A stretch of 5,381 bases of DNA, from positions 1 through 5,381 of the forward strand of contig CAMDLJ010000193.1 in assembly GCA_945901665.1 (NCBI GenBank), given 5' to 3'. The position numbers were made by a program, and so were the translations under genes. Origin of the DNA: Bordetella parapertussis (GTDB lineage Bacteria > Pseudomonadota > Gammaproteobacteria > Burkholderiales > Burkholderiaceae). The notes under the pieces are model-generated. The model saw nothing but the letters and a program-made list of their open reading frames with translations. It was not told the DNA's origin and ran no database searches. Of the stretch, positions 1 through 5,381 are shown piece after piece. Positions within the stretch are counted from its first letter, which is position 1. Every line of letters begins with the position of its first letter.

Positions 1-1392
1 TTGGGCCTGCAACCGGGTGATCGGGTGGGGTTGGTGATGCGCAACCACCCCGCCTATTGGGAGTCATTGCTGGCCATTTGGCATGCGGGCTTGGTGGCTG
101 TGCCCATCCACTCCCAACTTCACCCCAAAGAATTGGCTTACATCTTTGATGATGCAGGCACGTCATTGGTGCTGGCCTACCCCCACACCCTGAGCGCTTG
201 TGAACAAGCGGCGGGCCTGTCCCACAGCGTGCGCCATGTCATCGATGTGGATTCCACGGCTTATCGCAAATTGGCTCAGGCGCAACCCATGCCGTTGGTT
301 GCGCGCGAGGCACAAGACTTGGCGTGGTTGTTCTATACCAGTGGCACCACGGGTCGGCCCAAAGGCGTCATGCTGTCGCACCACAACCTGATGGCCATGT
401 GTGGGCACTATTTTGCCGATGTCGATGGCATCGGCGTGCAGGACTGCATCATCCATGCGGCACCCATGTCGCACGGATCGGGCCTGTATTCATTGCCCCA
501 TTTGGCCCGCGGTGCTTGCAATGTGATCCCTGAATCCGGTGGCTTTGATGCGCAAGAGTTGTTTGATTTGGGGGGACATTGGCAAGGCATCGCCATGTTT
601 GCCGCACCCACCATGCTCAAGCGTTTGGTCGAGGCCCCAAGTGACGACCTGTTGCCTGGATTGAAAACCATCATTTACGGGGGTGGCCCCATGTATGTGG
701 CCGATATCGAGGCGGCCTTGGCCCGATTTGGCCCTCGTTTTGTGCAAATTTATGGGCAAGGTGAGTCACCCATGACCATCACCGTCAGCTCCAAGGACAT
801 GCACCGCGATGCCAAACATCCACGCCATGCATTGCGCTTGGCCTCTGTGGGAAGGCCCTTCCAAGGATTGCAAGTTCAGGTGATGGATGAGCACGACCAG
901 CCTGTGCCGGTGGGTGAAATTGGCGAGGTCTGCGTGCGTGGTGAGGTGGTGATGCAAGGCTACTGGCAAAACCCCAGCGCATCGGCCCAGGCTTTGCGCA
1001 ACGATTGGTTGCACACGGGTGACATGGGCAGCTTGGATGAGGAGGGCTTTTTAACCCTCAAGGACCGCAGCAAAGACTTGATCATTTCGGGCGGCAGCAA
1101 CATTTACCCGCGTGAAGTCGAAGAAGTCTTGTTGCTGCACCCCAGCGTGTCTGAGGTATCGGTGGTGGGTCGCACCCACCCGGAATGGGGCGAGGAAGTG
1201 GTGGCTTTTGTGGTGTTGCGACCGAATGCCGCTGCCGATGAAGGACAAACCTTGCATGAACTGGACGCGCATTGTTTGTCCAATATGGCGCGCTTCAAAC
1301 GGCCCAAGCAATACCTGGTGGTCAATCAACTGCCCAAAAACGAGACCGGCAAAGTTTTGAAAACCGAATTGCGACAACGCTTGTATGTTTAA
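1..1392 (+). CDS. AMP-forming acyl-CoA synthetase (acyl/aryl-acid CoA ligase), 5'-truncated by window edge
   Basis: This is an adenylate-forming enzyme of the ANL superfamily. It activates a carboxylic acid with ATP to an acyl-adenylate and then transfers the acyl group to CoA, normally in the cytoplasm. The 463 visible residues contain the core motifs in order: the phosphate loop YTSGTTGRPKG (112-122), YGQGESP of motif A5 (251-257), WLHTGD with the ribose-binding Asp341 (336-341), the hinge region DRSKDLIISGGSNIYPREVE (355-374) and the C-terminal catalytic lysine in NETGK (Lys451). Family members usually have about 500-550 residues, and the visible start (GLQPGDRVGLVMRN) matches a stretch normally 40-60 residues in. 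The TTG at position 1 is therefore most likely an internal Leu codon, with the true start upstream. The stop overlaps the next gene's start, so the two are probably one operon. The acid substrate cannot be told: medium- or long-chain fatty acids, aromatic acids and malonate-type acids are all possible. Confidence 0.93.
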   Translation: MGLQPGDRVGLVMRNHPAYWESLLAIWHAGLVAVPIHSQLHPKELAYIFDDAGTSLVLAYPHTLSACEQAAGLSHSVRHVIDVDSTAYRKLAQAQPMPLVAREAQDLAWLFYTSGTTGRPKGVMLSHHNLMAMCGHYFADVDGIGVQDCIIHAAPMSHGSGLYSLPHLARGACNVIPESGGFDAQELFDLGGHWQGIAMFAAPTMLKRLVEAPSDDLLPGLKTIIYGGGPMYVADIEAALARFGPRFVQIYGQGESPMTITVSSKDMHRDAKHPRHALRLASVGRPFQGLQVQVMDEHDQPVPVGEIGEVCVRGEVVMQGYWQNPSASAQALRNDWLHTGDMGSLDEEGFLTLKDRSKDLIISGGSNIYPREVEEVLLLHPSVSEVSVVGRTHPEWGEEVVAFVVLRPNAAADEGQTLHELDAHCLSNMARFKRPKQYLVVNQLPKNETGKVLKTELRQRLYV

Positions 1393-2608
1393 TTTTCCGT
1401 GGCAGACCTGGATGCCTTTGTTCATCACCTTGTTGATCCAGGCCCTGGTGACCATGGCTTTGCTGACCTTGCCGGTGATGGCCCCTGTGGTGGCCAAAGC
1501 CATGGATGTCTCTCCCACTTTGTTGGGGGTGTATATCGGCGTGTCTTATGTGGGAGCCATTTTGGCCAGCTTGGCCTCGGGTGCCACTGTGATTCGCATG
1601 GGGCCTATTCGCGTGAGCCAATGGGGTTTGGTGTCTTGTGCGGTGGGCTTGGCCTTGTGCGCTGTGCCATGGATTCCTGCCATGGTGCTGGGGGCTTTTT
1701 TGGTCGGCTTGGGTTACGGCCCCATGACCCCTGCCAGTTCGCACCTGTTGGCCCGATCCACACCCGCGCATCGCTTGTCTTTGGTTTTTTCGGTCAAGCA
1801 AACCGGCGTGCCATTGGGGGGGATGTTGGCTGGTGCGGTGGTGCCGCCGCTGTTGTTGTGGGTGGACTGGCAACTTTCGCTGCTGCTCGTTGCGGCAGCT
1901 TGCATGCTGTGTGCGCTGGCTGCGCAACCCCAACGCAGTGCCCTGGACGACGACCGCCAACCCGATCAGCCCCTGCGTTGGGGCAATATATTGCAACCCA
2001 TTCGCTTGGTGTTCTCGCACCGCGCTTTGGCCACCATGGCGGTTTGTTCATTCATGTTTTCGGTGGTGCAAATGTCCCTGATGACGTATTTGGTCACCTA
2101 TTTGCATGACGAGTTGATGTTGACCTTGGTCGGGGCCGGCCTGGCCATGACCTTGACCCAATTTGGCGGGGTGATGGGGCGGGTGATGTGGGGCTATGTG
2201 GCCGATCGTTGGATCAAGCCCCTGCGGATGCTCAGTTTGTTGGCCATCACCATGTCTGGCACGGCCATGGCCTGTGCTTTTTTTGAGGTGGGCACTTCGG
2301 TGCTGTGGTTCAACGCGGTGTTGCTGGTGTTTGGTGCCACGGCCATTGGCTGGAATGGCGTTTATTTGGCTGAAGTGGCGCGCCAAGCTCCGCCCGGCAT
2401 GGCCAGCGTGGCCACGGGTGGCACCTTGGCCGTGACTTTTTTAGGCGTGGTGTTTGGCTCTCCCTTGGTGGGTTGGATATCCAATGCCACCGGCACCTAT
2501 CGGTCGGGTTTCATGGCTTTGAGTCTGTTGGCTTTTACTTGTTTTTCCTTGTTGACCTGGTTGAGCCGAGCGAAAAAACCCCCATTTTTTGAAATGAAAG
2601 CGCCATGA
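1385..2608 (+). CDS. Major facilitator superfamily (MFS) transporter
   Basis: This 407-residue protein is almost wholly hydrophobic, with about 12 predicted membrane helices (roughly 10-33, 47-70, 77-97, 99-120, 135-158, 161-181, then 213-239, 246-268, 282-300, 304-325, 340-365 and 373-395). They form two six-helix halves joined by a polar loop (182-212, rich in D, Q, P and R), the normal size and layout of an inner-membrane MFS carrier. A motif A-like loop, GYVADRWIKPLRM, follows helix 8 (270-282); the equivalent after helix 2 (GATVIRMGPIRV) is degenerate. SVKQTGVPLGG (136-146) at helix 5 resembles a conserved segment I associate with proteobacterial MFS carriers of organic anions. The ATG overlaps the upstream ligase gene by 8 nt and has no obvious Shine-Dalgarno, which suggests translational coupling. 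Met10 (1412) is an alternative start. Substrate unknown; by context perhaps the acid that the ligase activates. Transport direction cannot be inferred. Confidence 0.9.
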   Translation: MFNFPWQTWMPLFITLLIQALVTMALLTLPVMAPVVAKAMDVSPTLLGVYIGVSYVGAILASLASGATVIRMGPIRVSQWGLVSCAVGLALCAVPWIPAMVLGAFLVGLGYGPMTPASSHLLARSTPAHRLSLVFSVKQTGVPLGGMLAGAVVPPLLLWVDWQLSLLLVAAACMLCALAAQPQRSALDDDRQPDQPLRWGNILQPIRLVFSHRALATMAVCSFMFSVVQMSLMTYLVTYLHDELMLTLVGAGLAMTLTQFGGVMGRVMWGYVADRWIKPLRMLSLLAITMSGTAMACAFFEVGTSVLWFNAVLLVFGATAIGWNGVYLAEVARQAPPGMASVATGGTLAVTFLGVVFGSPLVGWISNATGTYRSGFMALSLLAFTCFSLLTWLSRAKKPPFFEMKAP

Positions 2609-2642
2609 TGAACGGCCCTGCGCATGATTTGACAGCTTCTAA

Positions 2643-2660
2643 TTCGCTTGAGCAGGCGAA
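2643..2660 (+). promoter_or_regulatory. Hairpin containing the lipoprotein gene's ribosome-binding site
   Basis: The 18 bases before ATG 2662 can fold into a 7-bp stem: TTCGC (2643-2647) pairs with GCGAA (2656-2660), extended by T2648-G2655 and T2649-A2654, with a GAGC loop. The only Shine-Dalgarno-like bases, AGG at 2654-2656, lie in the 3' arm, so the fold could limit initiation. The pairing is seen directly; a regulatory effect is inference, and a stem this short may arise by chance. Confidence 0.3.
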
Positions 2661-2661
2661 C

Positions 2662-3120
2662 ATGCAAGTCAAACGCTCTTTGATCCTGTCGCTGTTGACG
2701 GTTGGGGTGATGTTGTCTGCATGCCAGTCTGAAGTCGATCGGTGCGTGACGGCGGGCGTTGCGGCTGAACTTGAGTCACAGCAAGACCAAAGAATCAGGC
2801 TGACCAAATGGGACGAGCAAAACCAAGAAAACACGCAAGCCTGGGACCGGTTTTTGGCTTCACGGCCAATGGAGTGTATGGACCGGGAGAGTTTTTACAC
2901 CAGCCCTATCGGTGCAGCGCATCGAAAAGAGCATTCGTTTTTACGCGGTGGCGGTGATCTCCGTCCTGGTCTGTCTGCCTATGAAAAACACTGCCAGTTG
3001 TCGACCTTCAAACCACCTTTTCCGGACCTGGCCAAAGACCCCCCGATCACGGACAGCAGTTCATCCGAGCAAATCGAGTTCAAGGTCCGTGTCATTTGCA
3101 TGCAGGCGACCAAGAAGTAG
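2662..3120 (+). CDS. Small predicted lipoprotein of unknown function
   Basis: I do not recognise a family. Translated from ATG 2662 the product has 152 residues and opens with a classic lipoprotein signal peptide: a basic n-region (MQVKR), a hydrophobic stretch (about 6-18) and the lipobox LSAC, with the lipidated cysteine at residue 21. Gln follows the cysteine rather than Asp, which under the +2 rule favours the outer membrane. The mature part is hydrophilic with four further cysteines (28, 72, 111, 147) that could form two disulfides in the periplasm. An in-frame ATG at 2605, overlapping the transporter stop as ATGA, would add 19 polar residues ahead of the signal peptide. I prefer 2662 because it gives a normal-length signal and has AGG (2654-2656) five bases upstream. 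It lies on the same strand as the transporter, 53 nt beyond its stop, so it may be co-transcribed. Presence of the gene is fairly sure; its role is unknown. Confidence 0.75.
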   Translation: MQVKRSLILSLLTVGVMLSACQSEVDRCVTAGVAAELESQQDQRIRLTKWDEQNQENTQAWDRFLASRPMECMDRESFYTSPIGAAHRKEHSFLRGGGDLRPGLSAYEKHCQLSTFKPPFPDLAKDPPITDSSSSEQIEFKVRVICMQATKK

Positions 3121-3122
3121 AC

Positions 3123-3146
3123 AAAAAAATACCCCATGAATGGGGC
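3123..3146 (-). terminator. Intrinsic terminator of tRNA-Ser
   Basis: Read on the minus strand just downstream of the tRNA 3' end, CCCCA (complement of 3141-3145) pairs with TGGGG (complement of 3132-3136) around TTCA, followed by TA and a run of seven T (complement of 3123-3129). This is the form of a rho-independent terminator, placed 3 nt past the encoded CCA. The stem is short but GC-rich. On the plus strand the hairpin is followed by only three T, so it should act poorly for the convergent lipoprotein transcript. Confidence 0.7.
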
Positions 3147-3148
3147 AT

Positions 3149-3240
<92 letters not shown>

Positions 3241-3251
3241 GGAAGCGTCAA

Positions 3252-3257
3252 ATTGTA
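3252..3257 (-). promoter_or_regulatory. Candidate -10 box for tRNA-Ser
   Basis: The minus strand reads TACAAT here (five of six matches to TATAAT), ending 11 nt before the mature tRNA 5' end. Transcription would start near 3244-3246 with a very short leader. At a 17-nt spacer the -35 position (3275-3280) reads GAAGTG, a poor match to TTGACA, so the promoter call rests on the -10 box and its position. Confidence 0.45.
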
Positions 3258-3314
3258 GCAGTGCTATGCAGGTACACTTCGCGCCTATTTGACCCGCCCC
3301 TTACCCGGCTTGAC

Positions 3315-3319
3315 AGGAG
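3315..3319 (+). promoter_or_regulatory. Shine-Dalgarno of the decarboxylase gene
   Basis: AGGAG lies 6 nt before ATG 3326. It is the strongest ribosome-binding site in the window and fixes the start of the decarboxylase, agreeing with the expected N-terminus of the family. Confidence 0.85.
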
Positions 3320-3325
3320 TCGTGC

Positions 3326-5381
3326 ATGAAGTTTCGCTTTCCCATCGTCATCATCGACGAGGATTTTCGCTCTGAAAACACATCGGGATTGGGCATCCGT
3401 GCCTTGGCCGACGCCATTCAGTCCGAGGGGTCCGAGGTGCTGGGCGTGACCAGCTACGGCGACTTGAGTCAATTTGCCCAGCAACAGTCGCGGGCCAGCG
3501 CGTTCATCTTGTCGATTGATGATGAAGAGTTTTCTCCTGGCCCCGATTTAGACCCGGTGGTGGTGAACCTGCGCAGTTTCATCAATGAAGTTCGCCGTAA
3601 AAATGCCGATGTGCCGATTTATGTCTATGGCGAAACCAAAACATCGCGCCATCTGCCCAACGACATCTTGCGTGAACTGCATGGCTTTATCCACATGTTC
3701 GAGGACACCCCTGAGTTTGTGGCCCGCCACATCATTCGGGAAGCCAAAAGCTATTTGGAAGGGGTGCAGCCGCCATTCTTCAAGGCCTTGCTCGACTATG
3801 CCGAAGATGGGTCTTACTCTTGGCATTGCCCAGGTCACTCGGGTGGTGTGGCATTTTTGAAAAGCCCCGTGGGTCAAATGTTTCACCAGTTTTTTGGTGA
3901 GAACATGTTGCGCGCCGACGTGTGCAATGCGGTGGAAGAACTCGGCCAATTGCTCGATCACGACGGCGCCATTGGTGAGAGCGAGCGCAATGCCGCGCGG
4001 ATTTTCAACGCCGATCACTGCTTTTTTGTCACCAACGGCACCAGCACCTCCAACAAAATGGTGTGGCACCACACGGTGGCCCCGGGGGACGTGGTGGTGG
4101 TCGACCGCAATTGCCACAAATCGGTGTTGCACGCCATCATCATGACCGGTGCTGTGCCAGTGTTTCTCAAGCCCACGCGCAACCACTTTGGCATCATTGG
4201 TCCCATCCCCAAGTCGGAGTTTGAGCCCGCCACCATTCAGGCCAAGATCAAGGCCAATCCATTGCTCAAAGGGGTGGATGAAAAGCAGGTCAAGCCCCGG
4301 GTGCTGACCTTGACGCAGTCCACCTACGATGGCGTTTTGTACAACACCGAAACCATCAAAAATATGCTCGATGGCTACGTCGCCAATTTGCATTTTGACG
4401 AGGCTTGGTTGCCGCATGCGGCGTTTCACCCGTTTTATGGCACATATCACGCCATGGGGAAAAAACGTGAGCGTCCCTTGGAGTCCATGGTGTATTCGAC
4501 CCAATCCATCCACAAATTGCTCGCTGGCATCAGCCAGGCCAGCCATGTGTTGGTACAAGACTCGCAAAACAACAAGTTAGACCGGCATTTGTTCAACGAA
4601 GCCTATTTGATGCACACCAGCACCAGCCCGCAGTACAGCATCATCGCCAGTTGTGATGTGGCGGCCGCCATGATGGAACCCCCTGGTGGCACTGCCTTGG
4701 TGGAAGAGAGCATCTTGGAGGCTCTGGACTTTCGACGCGCCATGCGCAAAGTGGACGACGAATACGGCAAAGACTGGTGGTTCAAAGTGTGGGGCCCCGA
4801 TCAATTGGTCGAGGATGGCATTGGCCGTGCTGAAGATTGGATCATCAAGGCAGAGGGCCGCACTGCCAAATGGCATGGTTTTGGCAAACTGGCCGATGGC
4901 TTCAACATGCTGGACCCGATCAAGGCGACCATCGTCACCCCTGGTCTGGACCTCAATGGTCGCTTTGATCAACAAGGCATACCGGCCAGCATCGTGACCA
5001 AGTTTTTGTCAGAGCACGGTGTGATCGTGGAGAAAACGGGGCTTTACAGTTTCTTCATCATGTTCACCATTGGCATCACCAAAGGGCGATGGAACTCATT
5101 GCTCACGGCTTTGCAGCAGTTCAAAGACGATTACGACCGCAACCAACACCTGTGGCGGGTTTTGCCGGAGTTTTGCCAAAAGCACAGAGCCTATGAGCGC
5201 ATGGGCCTCAAAGACTTGTGCCAGCACGTGCACAGCCTTTACGCCAAACACGATGTGGCCCGCTTGACCACCGAGATGTACCTGAGCGACCTCACGCCGG
5301 CCATGAAGCCCAGCGACGCGTATGCACAAATTGCGCACCGCAACACCGAGCGCGTGCCCATCGATGCGCTTGAGGGTCGCA
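3326..5381 (+). CDS. PLP-dependent Orn/Lys/Arg decarboxylase (inducible, wing-domain type), 3'-truncated by window edge
   Basis: This is a fold-type I basic amino acid decarboxylase of the LdcI/AdiA/SpeF family. It removes CO2 from lysine, arginine or ornithine to give cadaverine, agmatine or putrescine, consuming a cytoplasmic proton. The 685 visible codons start with a receiver-like wing domain (about 1-125, beginning with IVIIDEDF). Then come WHCPGHSGG (166-174), the phosphate-binding TNGTSTSNK (236-244), DRNCHKS with the ring-stacking His264, FDEAW with Asp358 that contacts the PLP pyridine nitrogen, and SIHK with the Schiff-base lysine Lys397. EKTGLYSFF and ITKGRW lie further on. The C-terminal domain is entered (KPSDAY, then VPIDALEGR) but breaks off; in relatives roughly 60-70 residues follow, including a PPG motif. 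Enterobacterial LdcC matches along the whole length from memory. FDEAW recalls the arginine enzyme AdiA, but the substrate is not settled. It is transcribed away from the tRNA, probably from its own promoter; no partner antiporter lies within the window. Confidence 0.95.
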   Translation, partial: MKFRFPIVIIDEDFRSENTSGLGIRALADAIQSEGSEVLGVTSYGDLSQFAQQQSRASAFILSIDDEEFSPGPDLDPVVVNLRSFINEVRRKNADVPIYVYGETKTSRHLPNDILRELHGFIHMFEDTPEFVARHIIREAKSYLEGVQPPFFKALLDYAEDGSYSWHCPGHSGGVAFLKSPVGQMFHQFFGENMLRADVCNAVEELGQLLDHDGAIGESERNAARIFNADHCFFVTNGTSTSNKMVWHHTVAPGDVVVVDRNCHKSVLHAIIMTGAVPVFLKPTRNHFGIIGPIPKSEFEPATIQAKIKANPLLKGVDEKQVKPRVLTLTQSTYDGVLYNTETIKNMLDGYVANLHFDEAWLPHAAFHPFYGTYHAMGKKRERPLESMVYSTQSIHKLLAGISQASHVLVQDSQNNKLDRHLFNEAYLMHTSTSPQYSIIASCDVAAAMMEPPGGTALVEESILEALDFRRAMRKVDDEYGKDWWFKVWGPDQLVEDGIGRAEDWIIKAEGRTAKWHGFGKLADGFNMLDPIKATIVTPGLDLNGRFDQQGIPASIVTKFLSEHGVIVEKTGLYSFFIMFTIGITKGRWNSLLTALQQFKDDYDRNQHLWRVLPEFCQKHRAYERMGLKDLCQHVHSLYAKHDVARLTTEMYLSDLTPAMKPSDAYAQIAHRNTERVPIDALEGR

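Larger units (their letters stand above)
3241..3325. other. Divergent intergenic region between tRNA-Ser and the decarboxylase gene
   Basis: These 85 bp must hold the promoter of the leftward tRNA and, unless it is read through, that of the rightward decarboxylase. For the rightward direction the best -10-like box I see is TACACT (3273-3278), which would give a leader of about 40 nt, but no convincing -35 goes with it. A perfect 5-bp inverted repeat, TAGCA-G-TGCTA (3256-3266), overlaps the edge of the tRNA -10 box and its spacer and could be a small operator or chance. Confidence 0.4.

Noticed and set aside
1..3. TTG as a true start of the ligase gene
   Set aside because: It is the first codon of the window, and the protein would lack the N-terminal 40-60 residues normal for the family; an internal Leu codon is more likely.
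1322..2020. 232-codon minus-strand frame opposite the ligase end and the transporter
   Set aside because: Its low-complexity His/Gln/Arg-rich translation is the mirror of a hydrophobic membrane protein gene; no ribosome-binding site or family features support it.
1399..2109. 236-codon plus-strand frame in another register within the transporter gene
   Set aside because: The overlapping frame encodes a well-formed 12-helix carrier, whereas this one gives Gly/His/Cys-rich sequence without domains.
2573..2590. A6-CCCCCA-T6 inverted repeat near the end of the transporter gene, considered as a terminator
   Set aside because: The stem would be only A-T pairs, it lies inside coding sequence before the stop, and it encodes a plausible KKPPFF tail; too weak for an intrinsic terminator.
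2629..2634. Perfect -35 hexamer TTGACA before the lipoprotein gene
   Set aside because: The positions 16-18 nt downstream read AGCAGG/GCAGGC/CAGGCG, with no resemblance to a -10 box, so it does not make a sigma-70 promoter.
3310..3315. TTGACA just before the decarboxylase start
   Set aside because: It overlaps the Shine-Dalgarno, and a matching -10 would fall inside the coding region, where none is seen.
3548..4567. Long open frame (339 codons) on the minus strand opposite the decarboxylase
   Set aside because: It lies wholly antisense to a gene with all family motifs, its translation is rich in His and Gly with no recognisable domain, and such frames are common opposite GC-rich codon-biased genes.

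Overview
The window looks like a piece of a betaproteobacterial chromosome, most plausibly Burkholderiales and perhaps a Comamonadaceae-type freshwater lineage. This rests on moderately high GC with heavy use of TTG for leucine, on the resemblance of the decarboxylase to the large Orn/Lys/Arg decarboxylases of that order, and on the form of the tRNA-Ser. No search could be run, so the taxonomy is inference.

Positions 1-2608 hold two tightly packed plus-strand genes. The first is the 3' part of an AMP-forming acyl-CoA synthetase (fatty-acid or aryl-acid CoA ligase type), cut by the left edge. The second is a 12-helix major facilitator transporter whose ATG lies inside the last codons of the ligase gene (8-nt overlap). 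The pairing suggests uptake of an organic acid followed by its activation to a CoA ester, but neither substrate can be read from the sequence. A small uncharacterised lipoprotein gene follows on the same strand (start most likely at 2662, stop at 3120). Its ribosome-binding site lies inside a short hairpin.

Positions 3123-3240 hold a tRNA-Ser(GGA) gene on the minus strand with encoded CCA and its own intrinsic terminator. The terminator lies in the few bases between the tRNA and the convergent lipoprotein gene. An 85-bp divergent spacer (3241-3325) carries a -10-like box for the tRNA and the Shine-Dalgarno of the next gene.

Positions 3326-5381 hold most of a fold-type I PLP-dependent Orn/Lys/Arg decarboxylase on the plus strand, running off the right edge. 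All main catalytic motifs are present; only part of the C-terminal domain is missing. It would convert a basic amino acid to its polyamine or diamine with consumption of a proton (acid resistance or polyamine supply).

No mobile element, CRISPR array, phage gene or clearly new system was seen. This is an ordinary chromosomal stretch; the least explained gene is the small cysteine-containing lipoprotein.
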